From contig NZ_JACHEH010000004.1 in assembly GCF_014201415.1 (NCBI RefSeq), forward strand, positions 248,001 through 312,000: DNA of 64,000 bases. The letters run 5' to 3'. This DNA comes from Chelatococcus composti (GTDB taxonomy: Bacteria > Pseudomonadota > Alphaproteobacteria > Rhizobiales > Beijerinckiaceae). The position numbers were made by a program, and so were the translations under genes. The notes beneath the pieces are model-generated. The model had not been told where the DNA came from and ran no database searches. It was given only the letters and a program-made list of their open reading frames with translations. Shown here piece by piece: positions 55,561 through 64,000 of this stretch. Position 1 is the first letter of the stretch, and each line of letters begins with the position of its first letter.

Positions 55561-55581
55561 GCGACAGAGTCCCGACTCGCG

Positions 55582-56556
55582 TTACTTGGCGAGCCCGAGT
55601 TCCTTCATGACCGTGCCGAGCGACTCGTCGCTCTTCTTCATGTAGGCGACGAAGTCCTCCTTCGCTGCCCAGGAGACACCGAAGCCGCGGCTCTTCATGA
55701 AGTCCTGGAATTCGGCGCTCTTGTAGATCTTCTCGAGCGCGGCGACGAGCTTGTCCTGGATGTCGGCCGGCAGGCCCTTCGGAGCGGCGAAGCCGCGCCA
55801 GGCGCCGAGCGTCCAGTCGATGCCCGCGGCCTCCTTCAGCGTGGGCAGATCGGGGAACAGCTCGCTACGCGTGTCCGACATAATGGCCAGGCTCTTGACG
55901 CGGCCGGCCTCGATGAGCGAGCGCGCCTCCGGCACAGAGCAGGTCACCACCTCGACACCCCCGGCGACGAGGTCCTGCAGGCCGGGAGCGGCGCCGTTCG
56001 ACGGCACCCACGGGGCCGCGGACGGCGGGATATCGCTCATGGCGAGCATGCCAGCGAGCGCGAGGTGCCAAATGCCACCCTGGCCCGTGCCCGATGCCTT
56101 GTACTTGCCGGGGTTCGCCTTGATCGCAGCCAGCAGCTCCTTGACGTCCTTGTAGGGCGCGTCGGCGCGCACCTGCACGCCGGCGGGATCGAAGTTCATG
56201 AGGGCGAGGGGCGTGTAGTCGGCATAGGTGAGCTTGGTCAGCCCCTGCCAGTGCATCATGCCGATTTCGACCGTGATGATGCCGAGGGTGTAGCCGTCCG
56301 GCGCCGCGTCGGCGATGGCCGCGTGCCCCACCACGCCCGAGCCGCCGGTGCGGTTGACGACGTTGACCGGCTGGCCGAGTTCCTTCTCGAGGAGCGAGCC
56401 GACGATGCGAGCTGTCGCATCGGTACCGCCGCCCGCCCCCCACGGCACGATCATCGTGATCGGCCGCTCCGGATAGGCCGCCTGCGCCGCACCCGGCAGG
56501 GCGAGCGTGGCGGCAGCCGCCGCGGCGACAAGCGTTTTCAGGAAGGTCCTGCGCAT
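55582..56556 (-). CDS. tctC: Tripartite tricarboxylate transporter substrate-binding protein (TctC/Bug family)
   Basis: A 324-residue periplasmic protein with signal peptide (MRRTFLKTLVAAAAAATLAL, cleavage after AQA) and the Bug fold: PERPITMIVPWGAGGGTDATARIVGSLLEKELGQPVNVVNRTGG, APDGYTLGIITVEIGMMHW, SGTGQGGIWHLALAGML and GAWRGFAAPKGLPADIQDKLVAALEKI. ATG 56556 is chosen from the signal peptide and an upstream GGAG-type site. Ligand not predictable; Bug proteins bind many carboxylates and other acids. Confidence 0.92.
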   Translation of the reverse strand: MRRTFLKTLVAAAAAATLALPGAAQAAYPERPITMIVPWGAGGGTDATARIVGSLLEKELGQPVNVVNRTGGSGVVGHAAIADAAPDGYTLGIITVEIGMMHWQGLTKLTYADYTPLALMNFDPAGVQVRADAPYKDVKELLAAIKANPGKYKASGTGQGGIWHLALAGMLAMSDIPPSAAPWVPSNGAAPGLQDLVAGGVEVVTCSVPEARSLIEAGRVKSLAIMSDTRSELFPDLPTLKEAAGIDWTLGAWRGFAAPKGLPADIQDKLVAALEKIYKSAEFQDFMKSRGFGVSWAAKEDFVAYMKKSDESLGTVMKELGLAK

Positions 56557-56749
56557 CAAGGTCTCCTCTCGAGTGTTTCCGGTCCCGTGGGCGCCCTGGC
56601 GGCACCCTGTCATCGCCTTGCGGCGAATTGGTTTCTTTAAATCGTTACAATAGGGTAGGCCCGCGGTGCTGTTCAAGCGGCTTTCGCAAAAATCACAGCC
56701 TCGTCCGTGGGCAGCTTGCCTGACGGGCGGGGGCCCTCAGAATGCAGAA

Positions 56750-56778
56750 AGCCGCGACCGCGGTCAGCGGTCACGGCT
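56750..56778 (-). terminator. Probable terminator of the small hypothetical gene at 56805
   Basis: AGCCGTGACC and GGTCGCGGCT form a ten-base stem with one mismatch on the minus strand, followed by TTCTGCATT. Located 27 bases after the stop of the upstream gene. The T-run is short, so efficiency is uncertain. Confidence 0.5.
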
Positions 56779-56804
56779 TCGGCAAAAATGGATGCTTGGG
56801 GCGG

Positions 56805-57119
56805 TCAGTCGACGATCTGGCGGAAGGCCAGCTTGTCGAGCGCGGCGACCTTGCCCGCCGCGTCGGCCTCGCTCGCAGCCGCCGCTTCCTCGAGCAGCTT
56901 GAGCGTGTTCTCGCGTGCCGTGCGCGCCACCTCGCTGGTGAAGGGCTCGCCGAAATAGCGGTCGATGAACCCGTCGAGCGCGCAGACGAGAAGCTGCCGC
57001 AGCGCCGCGTCGGGAGCACCCGGAGCCATATCCTTGGCGCACAATTCTCGCAGCGACGAGTACGTCCTCAGCCCCTCGTTCTGCTGGCGGAACCACTCAA
57101 GCAACGCGCGCGTGTCCAT
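56805..57119 (-). CDS. Small helical protein of unknown function, downstream of pyrE
   Basis: A 104-residue protein starting MDTRALLEWFRQQNEGLRTYSSLRELCAKDM, then GAPDAALRQLLVCALDGFIDRYFGEPF and a Ala/Glu-rich C-terminal helix. I do not recognise a family. The start is chosen from the protein's composition; the longer frame to 57170 enters AT-rich noncoding sequence. It follows the hairpin after pyrE and has its own possible terminator, so it is likely a separate transcription unit. Confidence 0.65.
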   Translation of the reverse strand: MDTRALLEWFRQQNEGLRTYSSLRELCAKDMAPGAPDAALRQLLVCALDGFIDRYFGEPFTSEVARTARENTLKLLEEAAAASEADAAGKVAALDKLAFRQIVD

Positions 57120-57186
57120 CGCTCCCTCACAGTGCACGTTAAAAAGGGACGCTATCCCAAAAGGCGACACGGATCAAATTTTTTAG

Positions 57187-57217
57187 ACGGCACCCGGCCG
57201 TCCTCGCCGGGTGCCGT
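57187..57217 (-). terminator. Strong hairpin after pyrE, probable transcript end
   Basis: ACGGCACCCGGC and GCCGGGTGCCGT form a perfect twelve-base-pair stem around a seven-base loop, eight bases after the pyrE stop. On the minus strand it is followed by CTAAAAAATTTG, which is not a classical T-run, so it may be an RNA 3'-end stabiliser rather than a strict intrinsic terminator. Confidence 0.6.
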
Positions 57218-57225
57218 CCGAAGCC

Positions 57226-57897
57226 TCAGAAGTCCGCCTTGCCGCCGTGCTTCGCCGACCATTCGGCGGGAGCGTGCAGGAACTTCTCCACCTCGTCGAG
57301 GGTACTGGCGGCGAAATAACCGCGCTCGCGCGCCTCGGCCAGGACGTCCCACCACGTGGCGAGGGCGTGCATCTTGATGCCGTGCTCGGCGAGCGTCGCC
57401 GTGCTCTCCTTGAAGATGCCGTAGTGGAAGATGACGAAGGTGTGCTGCACGTCGGCGCCCGCGCGGCGCAGGGCCTCGGCGAAGGCGAGCTTGGAGCGCC
57501 CGTCGGTCGTCAGGTCTTCGACGAGCAGGACGCGCGCGCCCTCCTTGATATCACCCTCGATCTGTGCGTTGCGGCCGAAGCCCTTGGCCTTCTTGCGCAC
57601 GTAGAGCATCGGCAGCATCAGCCGGTCCGCCAGCCAGGCGGAGAAGGGGATACCCGCCGTCTCGCCCCCGGCCACGGCATCGATCGATTCGGTGCCGATC
57701 TCGGAAAGGATCTGCTCGGCGGCGAAGTCCATCAGCCGCCGGCGCAGGCGCGGGAAGGAGATGAGCTTGCGGCAGTCCACATAGACGGGGCTCGCCCAGC
57801 CGGAGGTGAAGATGAAGGGCTTCTCGGCGTTGAACTGGATGGCCTGGACCTCCAGCATCATGCGGGCCGTCTGTGAAGCGATGAATGACTTGTCCAT
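57226..57897 (-). CDS. pyrE: Orotate phosphoribosyltransferase
   Basis: A 223-residue enzyme converting orotate and PRPP to OMP. The type I PRTase motif is [21 protein letters not shown]; other family segments are [47 protein letters not shown]-like [20 protein letters not shown], and [25 protein letters not shown] 57897 gives the normal length. It lies 30 bases after pyrC and is the last gene of the pyr/TRAP operon, letting imported or endogenous orotate enter UMP synthesis. Confidence 0.95.
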   Translation of the reverse strand: MDKSFIASQTARMMLEVQAIQFNAEKPFIFTSGWASPVYVDCRKLISFPRLRRRLMDFAAEQILSEIGTESIDAVAGGETAGIPFSAWLADRLMLPMLYVRKKAKGFGRNAQIEGDIKEGARVLLVEDLTTDGRSKLAFAEALRRAGADVQHTFVIFHYGIFKESTATLAEHGIKMHALATWWDVLAEARERGYFAASTLDEVEKFLHAPAEWSAKHGGKADF

Positions 57898-57927
57898 GGT
57901 CCCTCGGCCCCCGGTTCGATTGTCCAC

Positions 57928-58995
57928 TCAGGCGACGGCGGCAGCGGCGCTGTCCGCGTCGGCGACCGTCCATGACACCGTCTCGCCACCACGGAAGACG
58001 TGCACCGCCTCGCCCGCGGGAAGAGAAACGTCCTCGGCGACCGCGCGCGGCCGGCGCACGAGGGTGATCGTTCCCTCGTTGACGGGCAGGCCGTAGTGGC
58101 GCGGGCCGTTGAGGCTCGCGAAAGCCTCGAACTTGTCGAGAGCGCCCTCCTCCTCAAAAACTTGCGCATAGCACGCGAGCGCGACGGGCGCCACGAACAG
58201 GCCCGCGCATCCACAGGCCGCTTCCTTGGCTGCGCGGGCATGCGGGGCGGTGTCGGTGCCGAGGAAGAAGCGCGGATTGCCGGAGGTGGCCGCCTTGCGC
58301 AACGCCAGCCGGTGCTCCTCGCGCTTGGCGATGGGCAGGCAGTAGTAGTGCGGGCGGATGCCGCCCTGGAAGATGGCGTTGCGGTTGAAGATGAGGTGGT
58401 GCGGGGTGATGGTGGCGGCGACGCGCTCGCGCGCGCCCGTCACGTACTCCACGCCCTCCTTCGTCGTCACGTGCTCCAGCGTGACCTTGAGGCCGGGGAA
58501 GCGCCTGACGAGCGGGTCGAGCACCGTCTCGATGAACACTGCCTCGCGGTCGAAGATGTCGACCTCGGGCCGCGTGACTTCGCCGTGGATGAGCAGCGGC
58601 ACGCCCGCCTTTTCCATGGCGGCGAGCACCGGATGGATCTTCTCGATGTCGGTGACGCCGAAGTGCGAGTTGGTCGTCGCATGCTGCGGATAGAGCTTCA
58701 CCGCCACGATACGCCCGCTCTCGTAGCCGGAGACGACATCGGCCGGGTCGGTGTCGTCCGTCATGTAGAGCGTCATCAGCGGCTGGAAGCGGCTGCCAGC
58801 CGGCAGCGCGGCCATGATGCGCTCGCGGTAGGCGTCGGCCATCGCCGTCGTCGTCACGGGCGGTACGAGATTCGGCATGATGATGGCACGGCTGAACTGC
58901 GCGGCAGTGAAGGGCAGCACGGCCTTCAGCATGGCGCCGTCGCGCAGGTGAACGTGCCAGTCGTCCGGACGGCGGATGGTGATGGTCTCGGTCAT
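57928..58995 (-). CDS. pyrC: Dihydroorotase (class II)
   Basis: A 355-residue zinc enzyme interconverting N-carbamoyl-L-aspartate and dihydroorotate. The metal motif is [10 protein letters not shown] (His near 14 and 16), the carbamylated Lys is in VAVKLYPQ (near 100), further ligands lie in [10 protein letters not shown] and TLEHVTT, and the catalytic Asp in [10 protein letters not shown]. It starts one base after the stop of the hydrolase gene. The reaction is reversible, so in this operon it could work towards carbamoyl-aspartate. Confidence 0.95.
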   Translation of the reverse strand: MTETITIRRPDDWHVHLRDGAMLKAVLPFTAAQFSRAIIMPNLVPPVTTTAMADAYRERIMAALPAGSRFQPLMTLYMTDDTDPADVVSGYESGRIVAVKLYPQHATTNSHFGVTDIEKIHPVLAAMEKAGVPLLIHGEVTRPEVDIFDREAVFIETVLDPLVRRFPGLKVTLEHVTTKEGVEYVTGARERVAATITPHHLIFNRNAIFQGGIRPHYYCLPIAKREEHRLALRKAATSGNPRFFLGTDTAPHARAAKEAACGCAGLFVAPVALACYAQVFEEEGALDKFEAFASLNGPRHYGLPVNEGTITLVRRPRAVAEDVSLPAGEAVHVFRGGETVSWTVADADSAAAAVA

Positions 58996-58996
58996 C

Positions 58997-60274
58997 TTAC
59001 GGCTCCTTCGTCAGGGCCTCATAGAGCAGATCGACGCCTGCAAGGAAATCGGCAATCTCCATCGACTCGTCGGGATTGTGCGAGCCGTGCTCGTTGCGCA
59101 CGAAGACCATGGCCGCCGGGATGCCGGCATTGGCGAAGACGGCAGCGTCGTGGCCCGCGCCGCTGGCGATGGTCTCGGCCGGCAGGCCAAGGCGGCGCGA
59201 GGCCTCGAGCAGGCGCTTCACCCAGCCTTCGTCCATGCGCCCCGGTGCCGCGTCCTGCCGCCGGTCAAAGATGAACTTCACGCCCCGCTCGCGGGAGATG
59301 TTGGCGCATTCCGTCTCGAAGAGCACGTAGAATGCTTCCAGCGTCTCGCGGCTCTGGCTGCGGATCTCGAAGGAGAAGGCGACCTCGCCGGGAATGCGCG
59401 TGGTGGCGTGCTCCTCCGGGTTCGTCGCGACGACGCCCACGGTCACGACGAGATCGAGGCCACGCTCCAGCAGTACGCGCCAGTGCTCGTCGAGCCGCGA
59501 GATGAGCTCGGCGAGGGCGAAGACCGCGTCCTTGCGCAGCCAGCGCGGCACGGCGCCGGAATGGCCGGCCTGCCCCTGGCACACGATGCGCTGGTGGCGG
59601 ATGTTGCCGCGGATGCCGGTGACGATCGCCGTCGGCCATTCGCGCGCCACCATCACCGGGCCCTGCTCGATGTGCAGCTCGAGGAAGGCGGCGATGTCGC
59701 GCTTGTCGACGAGGGGGGTGCCCTCCCTCACCTTCGCGACGTCGATGCCGACACCGGCGAGCGCCTCCGCGAGGCTGCGCGCACCGTCGCGCTGCCTCAG
59801 GTCGAGGTCCTGCGGGTTCAGCGCGCCGAGCAGGACGGAGGAGCCGATGTAGGGCTTGCCGAACCAGGGCGATTCCTCGCCGCGCAGGCCGATGACGCGC
59901 ACCGGCCGCGGCGGCGCGATCCCCTCACTCTTCATGCGCGCGAGCACCATCAGCCCGGCGAGCACGCCGGCCGCTCCGTCGAAGTTGCCCCCGCGGGGCA
60001 CGGAATCGAGGTGCGAGCCGACGAGGATGTAGGGGCCCGGCGCCTCGTCGGGCAGCGAGACGACGAGGTTGTCGCCGGCATCGCGCGAGGCGACGAGCCC
60101 CTCGCGCGCGGCGAGCCGCTCCATCACGCCCATGGCCGCCGTCTCGCCCTCGGCAAAGGCCTGGCGGGTGATGCCGACCCCGTCGAAGCCGAGCTCGCGC
60201 AGCTCCGAGAAGACCTCGACGGCGAGCGCCTCCCAGTCACGCTCGTTGCGTATCGGATGAGCGAGCGGTTTCAC
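58997..60274 (-). CDS. M20-type Zn-dependent amidohydrolase (N-carbamoyl-amino acid hydrolase / ureidosuccinase candidate)
   Basis: A 425-residue member of the hydantoinase/carbamoylase group of M20 hydrolases (N-carbamoyl-L-amino acid hydrolase, beta-ureidopropionase, allantoate amidohydrolase). Two-metal ligands: [15 protein letters not shown] (His near 88, Asp near 99), [16 protein letters not shown] (Glu near 133-134), ELHIEQGP (His near 201) and HNPDE near the C-terminus; [21 protein letters not shown] is typical. GTG start overlaps the pyrD stop (GTGA) and the stop is one base from the pyrC start. Between dihydroorotase and DHODase the obvious substrate is N-carbamoyl-aspartate, giving aspartate, CO2 and ammonia; this is inferred from context. 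Confidence 0.88.
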   Translation of the reverse strand: MKPLAHPIRNERDWEALAVEVFSELRELGFDGVGITRQAFAEGETAAMGVMERLAAREGLVASRDAGDNLVVSLPDEAPGPYILVGSHLDSVPRGGNFDGAAGVLAGLMVLARMKSEGIAPPRPVRVIGLRGEESPWFGKPYIGSSVLLGALNPQDLDLRQRDGARSLAEALAGVGIDVAKVREGTPLVDKRDIAAFLELHIEQGPVMVAREWPTAIVTGIRGNIRHQRIVCQGQAGHSGAVPRWLRKDAVFALAELISRLDEHWRVLLERGLDLVVTVGVVATNPEEHATTRIPGEVAFSFEIRSQSRETLEAFYVLFETECANISRERGVKFIFDRRQDAAPGRMDEGWVKRLLEASRRLGLPAETIASGAGHDAAVFANAGIPAAMVFVRNEHGSHNPDESMEIADFLAGVDLLYEALTKEP

Positions 60275-61239
60275 AGCAGAGCCTCCGCCTCTTCCGGAGC
60301 AGCGTTGCCGTCGACGACGGCGCCGACGAGCGCATTGACGTCCGCGATGCCGCGGCGGGCACAGAAGGCCGCGAGCCCGTCGATGATCTCGATCATCGCC
60401 ATGGGGCGCACGAAGGTGGTGGTGCCCACCTGGACGGCGCGCGCGCCGGCGAGCATGAACTCGACGGCATCCTCCGCTGTGGCGATGCCGCCGCAGCCAA
60501 TGACCGGGATGGCGAGCTTGTCAGCGCACTGGTAGACCATGCGCAGGGCAATCGGCTTCACGGCCGGCCCCGATAGCCCGCCGAGCACGTTGCCGAGCTT
60601 GGGCCGGAAGGTCTCCGTGTCGATACGCATGGCAAGGATGGTGTTTGCCACCACCACCGCATCGGCACCGCCCGCCTCCGCCGCGCGTGCGACGGCGACG
60701 ATGTCGCCGGTGTTCGGCGTCAGCTTCACCCACAGCGGCAGCGCCGTCGCCCGGCGCATGGCGGCCGTGACGGCCTCGGTGAGGCGCGGTTCCATGGCGA
60801 AGGAGCGCCCGTCCTCCTCGATGTTGGGGCAGGAGATGTTGGCCTCGATGGCGGCGACGCCCGGTATCGTCAGGTCGCGCGCCATGGAGGCGAAGCCGTC
60901 CACCGTCGGTGCCGAGATGGAGACGACGAGCGGCGGCGAGTACGCCCGGTAGAAGGGCACCACGTTGTCGCGGAAATAGTCGAGCCCCTTGGAGGGAATG
61001 CCGATCGAGTTGATCAGGCCCTCCGTCGTCTCGCACACCCGCGGCACGGGGTTGCCGGCGCGGAACTCGCGCGTGATCGTCTTCGTCACGAAGGCGCCGA
61101 GGCGGTTGAGATCCATGACCCTGGCGAGCCCTTCGGCGAAGGTGCCGGACGCCGGCATGACGGGGTTCTGCAGCCTCAGCCCGCCGACCTCGACACCGAG
61201 GGAAACGGGGGCGGCGGAAGAAGATGCGGCCGTTACCAT
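60271..61239 (-). CDS. pyrD: Dihydroorotate dehydrogenase, class 1B catalytic subunit
   Basis: A 322-residue FMN enzyme of class 1: LGVEVGGLRLQNPVMPASGTFAEG, NSIGIPSKGLDYF, the catalytic Cys in IEANISCPNIEEDGR (near 137; class 2 enzymes use Ser) and FMN-phosphate loop VIGCGGIATAEDAVEFMLAGARAVQVGT. It has no membrane anchor. ATG 61239 overlaps the pyrK end. With PyrK it forms the NAD-linked type; most alphaproteobacteria rely on the quinone-linked class 2 enzyme, so this copy may serve a second purpose such as orotate reduction. Confidence 0.93.
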   Translation of the reverse strand: MVTAASSSAAPVSLGVEVGGLRLQNPVMPASGTFAEGLARVMDLNRLGAFVTKTITREFRAGNPVPRVCETTEGLINSIGIPSKGLDYFRDNVVPFYRAYSPPLVVSISAPTVDGFASMARDLTIPGVAAIEANISCPNIEEDGRSFAMEPRLTEAVTAAMRRATALPLWVKLTPNTGDIVAVARAAEAGGADAVVVANTILAMRIDTETFRPKLGNVLGGLSGPAVKPIALRMVYQCADKLAIPVIGCGGIATAEDAVEFMLAGARAVQVGTTTFVRPMAMIEIIDGLAAFCARRGIADVNALVGAVVDGNAAPEEAEALL

Positions 61240-62075
61240 GACGTGGCCTCCTTCAGGTCGAACACCGGCCCGTCCCAGCACACGCGCTTGTCGACGAGCT
61301 CGCCGTCGACCTCGAACTTACGCACGCAGCAGAAGCACATGCCGAGCCCGCAGGCCATCTGCTGCTCGAGCGCCACCTGGCCGGCGATGCCCTGCTCGGT
61401 GGCGAAATCCTTGGCGAGGCGGAACAGGCGGTTGGAGCCGCAGGTGAAGATGGCATCCGCCCTCCCCTCCCGCGCGAGCGAGCCGAGGATGGCGCGCACG
61501 TTCTCGGGCGCGCTCGAGCCGTCGCTGTCGAGCACGGGGCGCACGTCGGCGCCGATAGCGGCGAAGCGCTCCGCGGACATGACAAGATCCGGCCGGCGCG
61601 CGCTCAGGATGGCAGTGACGCCGATTCCCTTGCGCGCCGCCGCCTCGGCCAGCGGCGCGAGCGTCGCAAGGCCAACGCCGCGGCCGAGCACGACGATGCT
61701 GCGCCAGCTGTCGTCGAGCGTGAAGCCGACACCGAGCGGACCCAGCACGCGGAAGGAATCGCCCGGCTTCAGCGTGGTGAGGGCGCGCGTGCCCAGCCCG
61801 GCGATCTTGTAGAGAAATTCGAGCGTGCCCGCCTCCGGGTCGGCCTTGTAGGTGCTCATGGGCCGGCGCAGATAGGGCTTGTCCTGCCCGCTCGCCGGGC
61901 ACAGGAGGTGGAAGAATTGGCCAGGGGCCGCGAGCGTCGCGGGCCGGCCGGCGCGCAGCACCAGATGCCGGTACTCGTCGTTGACGGCCTCGTGGCTCAG
62001 CACGATGGTCTCGACATCGGAAACGGGGGCATCGTTCGCGGTCCATGCGGACCGCGTCTCGAGGCTTTGCAGCAT
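61233..62075 (-). CDS. pyrK: Dihydroorotate dehydrogenase electron-transfer subunit (PyrK-like)
   Basis: A 280-residue FAD/2Fe-2S reductase. The FAD-binding RPMST lies near 71-75, the NAD-binding region begins near SIVVLGRGVGLATLAPLAEAA, and the cluster ligands are in ACGLGMCFCCVRKF (Cys near 242, 247, 250) plus RVCWDGPVF (Cys near 266), which is the PyrK signature. It passes electrons between NAD(H) and PyrD. It follows dctM by 25 bases and overlaps pyrD by 7 bases. Confidence 0.92.
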   Translation of the reverse strand: MLQSLETRSAWTANDAPVSDVETIVLSHEAVNDEYRHLVLRAGRPATLAAPGQFFHLLCPASGQDKPYLRRPMSTYKADPEAGTLEFLYKIAGLGTRALTTLKPGDSFRVLGPLGVGFTLDDSWRSIVVLGRGVGLATLAPLAEAAARKGIGVTAILSARRPDLVMSAERFAAIGADVRPVLDSDGSSAPENVRAILGSLAREGRADAIFTCGSNRLFRLAKDFATEQGIAGQVALEQQMACGLGMCFCCVRKFEVDGELVDKRVCWDGPVFDLKEATSW

Positions 62076-62099
62076 GTTTCTTCTCCCAGGCCGGCCGGG

Positions 62100-63380
62100 T
62101 CAGTAGCCCAGCAGCCGCGGCAGCGCCGTCGAGATGGACGGCACGTAGGAGATCACGAGCAGCACGGCGATGTTCGTGAGCACGAACGGCCAGATGCCCG
62201 CGATCACCGTCTCTACGGGTTTGCGCAAGGATGACGACGTCACGAAAAGGTCGAGGCCGAAGGGCGGCGTGATCATGCCGATGCAGATGTTGAGGCAGAC
62301 CACGAGGCCGAAGTGGACGGGATCAATGCCGAGCGCCGTCGCCACCGGGAAGACGGCCGGCAGCAGGATGAGCATGATCGAGTTGGGATCGACGAACATG
62401 CCCGCGACCAGCAGCACGACATTGATGACCAGCAGGAAGACAACCCAGTTCACGTCCCATGCGCTCAGCAGCATCAGCAGCTGGTCGGGCAGGCGCGCCA
62501 GCGTGATGAAGTAGGACAGCACCGAGCCGACGGCGAGCAGGATGAAGATGGCGACGATGGTGAGCGCGCTCTGCTCCGCCACGCGCATCACGTCCCGCCA
62601 GCCGAGCTGCCGGTAGATGCCCACCTCGACGAGAAGGGCATAGGCCACGGCGACTGCCGCCGCCTCGGTGGCCGTGAAGAAGCCGGAATAGATGCCGCCG
62701 AGGATGATGACGGGCATGCCGAGCGCAAGCACGGAGGCCTTCACCGCCTCCCAACGCTCGGCCGCACTCGCCCGCGGGGCCGTCTGGATGCCGTCGCGCC
62801 GCGTCACGATGGTGACGTAGATCATGAACGCGATCGCAAGCACGATGCCGACGACGAGGCCGCCGGCAAAGAGCGCGGCGACGGACGTGCCGGTGAGCCA
62901 GGCGTAGACGAGAAGGGTGATGCTCGGCGGGATGAGCAGCGCGCATTCCGCGCTCGAGGCGATGAGGCCGAGCGAGAAACGCTCCTTGTAGCCCGCGCGG
63001 ACCAGCTCGGGGTGGAGGAAGCGCCCGAGGGCCGCGACTGTGGCCGGCGCCGAGCCGCACACCGAGCCGAAGGCCATGCACGAGACGACGGTGGTGTGGC
63101 CGATGCCGCCCGTGCGGTGACCCAGGTTCTTCTTGACGAGGTTCATGAGCCGCTCGGCAATGGTGCCGTGGGCCATGAGATCGGCTGCGAAGATGAAGAA
63201 GGGAATGGCGAGCAGCGTGCCGACGTTGACGCCACCCACCATCTTCTGCGCGATGACGATTTCGGGCAGGTTGGGAAACTGCGCGAAGCGGGCGAGAACG
63301 CTGGGCACGCCCATGACGAGCAGCATCTCGAACCCGAGCACGAGAAACAGGGCAGCCAGGATACAGAGCAGGATCAACAC
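62100..63380 (-). CDS. TRAP transporter large permease (DctM-like)
   Basis: A 426-residue membrane protein with about twelve hydrophobic segments and TRAP-L signatures: GGVNVGTLLAIPFFIFAADLM, GIGHTTVVSCMAFGSVCGSAPATVAALGRFLHPEL, YSGFFTATEAAAVAVAYALLVE and PVHFGLVVCLNICIGMITPPFGLDLFV. It imports an organic acid using a sodium or proton gradient. Same strand as, and directly upstream of, the DHODase genes, suggesting its cargo is fed to them. Start GTG 63380 has no obvious ribosome site. Confidence 0.92.
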   Translation of the reverse strand: MLILLCILAALFLVLGFEMLLVMGVPSVLARFAQFPNLPEIVIAQKMVGGVNVGTLLAIPFFIFAADLMAHGTIAERLMNLVKKNLGHRTGGIGHTTVVSCMAFGSVCGSAPATVAALGRFLHPELVRAGYKERFSLGLIASSAECALLIPPSITLLVYAWLTGTSVAALFAGGLVVGIVLAIAFMIYVTIVTRRDGIQTAPRASAAERWEAVKASVLALGMPVIILGGIYSGFFTATEAAAVAVAYALLVEVGIYRQLGWRDVMRVAEQSALTIVAIFILLAVGSVLSYFITLARLPDQLLMLLSAWDVNWVVFLLVINVVLLVAGMFVDPNSIMLILLPAVFPVATALGIDPVHFGLVVCLNICIGMITPPFGLDLFVTSSSLRKPVETVIAGIWPFVLTNIAVLLVISYVPSISTALPRLLGY

Positions 63381-63443
63381 GGGAATAACGCCCTTTACGC
63401 TACGTCGGGGTCGTGCCGCTTGGGTTGATGACCGGTGGTTGGT

Positions 63444-63953
63444 TCAGTGGTCCTGGCCGCGATCGGCGAGCGCAAAGCGGTTCTCGACGCCGACGAGCTC
63501 GAGCAGATAGCGCACGCCGAGCAGCAGAAAGCCGACCGGCAGGGCCGCATAGAGCCAGACCATGGACACATCGAGCGTCGGGCTGGTCTGGCCTGAATTG
63601 ACGATAAAGCGCGCGAAATCGTAGCCGACCTTCGTCAGATACGCGCAGAAGACGAGGCCAACGGCATTTATGACGAAGGCCAGGATGCGCTGGAGGCCCG
63701 CCGGCAGGCGCCCGTAGAGCGCCGTCATGGCAATGTGGCGTCCCTGTTCCAGCGTGAGGCCGAGGCCGAGGAAGACGAGCCAGGCCAGCATGAACAGCGT
63801 CGCCTCCTCCATCCAGGCGAAGTGGAGGGAGAGCGAGGGCGCAATCACACGCACGAGCACGTTGACCACATAGCCAGCCGACATGACGATGAGCAGCAGG
63901 CCGATGATGTTGCGCTCAAAGGTGCGCAGGACAGTCAGGACTGTGCGGAGCAT
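63444..63953 (-). CDS. TRAP transporter small permease (DctQ-like)
   Basis: A 169-residue protein with four hydrophobic segments and the DctQ pattern: LLLIVMSAGYVVNVLVRV, LHFAWMEEATLFMLAWLVFLGLGLTLEQGRHIAMTAL and SMVWLYAALPVGFLLLGVRYLLELV. It lies 63 bases before dctM. A stop codon of another gene is found 30 bases upstream, at 63984-63986, which is expected to be the TRAP binding protein. Confidence 0.9.
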   Translation of the reverse strand: MLRTVLTVLRTFERNIIGLLLIVMSAGYVVNVLVRVIAPSLSLHFAWMEEATLFMLAWLVFLGLGLTLEQGRHIAMTALYGRLPAGLQRILAFVINAVGLVFCAYLTKVGYDFARFIVNSGQTSPTLDVSMVWLYAALPVGFLLLGVRYLLELVGVENRFALADRGQDH

Positions 63954-63983
63954 GGGTTGCGCCCTCGGTTTTCTTCACGAGGC

Positions 63984-64000
63984 TCAGTTGGTGATGCCGA
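63984..64000 (-). CDS. 3' end of the next upstream gene, possibly the TRAP substrate-binding protein (partial)
   Basis: Only 17 bases are visible. On the minus strand the last codons would read GITN followed by TGA at 63986-63984. Placement right before dctQ is where TRAP binding-protein genes (dctP) normally lie. The identity is a guess from position. Confidence 0.25.

Overview
The window is GC-rich, almost fully coding DNA from an alphaproteobacterium, most likely a member of the Hyphomicrobiales (Rhizobiales). This rests on a gene-transfer-agent (GTA)-type head cluster, a MucR/Ros regulator, a FixL-FixJ-receiver-FixK block with hemN, several DUF families typical of the group (DUF1491, DUF2336, DUF6456, DUF1214/DUF1254), and many ATGA or GTGA start/stop overlaps. 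No genus can be named from the sequence alone.

Layout. 1-7129 (minus): head genes of a GTA or GTA-like prophage in order TerS-like, TerL, portal, two very small proteins, prohead protease, HK97 capsid, then connector, head closure and tail terminator (cut by the left edge). A secreted trypsin-fold protease is inserted antisense between the capsid and connector genes. 7554-13272: cell-envelope genes (L,D-transpeptidase, class A penicillin-binding protein, DUF1214/DUF1254 pair), a GFA-family gene with a frameshift, and a YcgN-type protein. 13448-21738: DUF2336 protein, a DivJ-like histidine kinase in an overlapping operon with a peptidoglycan-binding protein and DUF1491, SufE, DUF6456, a diguanylate cyclase and MucR. 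22119-25321: MsrB, an S9 oligopeptidase, tRNA-Pro and tRNA-Gln. 25392-26817: a YafY/WYL regulator whose frame runs without a stop into a frameshifted glutathione S-transferase, with two matching operators.

26843-38588: myo-inositol locus. An RpiR-type regulator (IolR) is divergent from a Gfo/Idh/MocA dehydrogenase and followed by a sugar ABC importer and iolC (fused to DUF2090), iolD, iolE, iolB and iolG. Two GGAA-N6-TTCC palindromes mark its promoters; iolA is absent from the window. 38640-43726: oxygen-sensing block fixL, fixJ, orphan receiver, fixK, then convergent hemN, with FNR/FixK-type boxes. 43811-53417: LysR regulator divergent from a complete dipeptide/oligopeptide ABC importer that continues into an amidase and an M20 peptidase. 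53493-56556: tctCBA tripartite tricarboxylate transporter.

56805-64000 (minus): a compact operon running TRAP permeases dctQ and dctM, pyrK, pyrD (class 1B), an M20 carbamoyl-amide hydrolase, pyrC and pyrE, with overlapping or near-touching junctions in its core. Read together, these genes could import a pyrimidine-ring acid such as orotate and either salvage it to OMP or degrade it through dihydroorotate and N-carbamoyl-aspartate to aspartate. This is the most interesting functional proposal in the window; the substrate is inferred, not shown.
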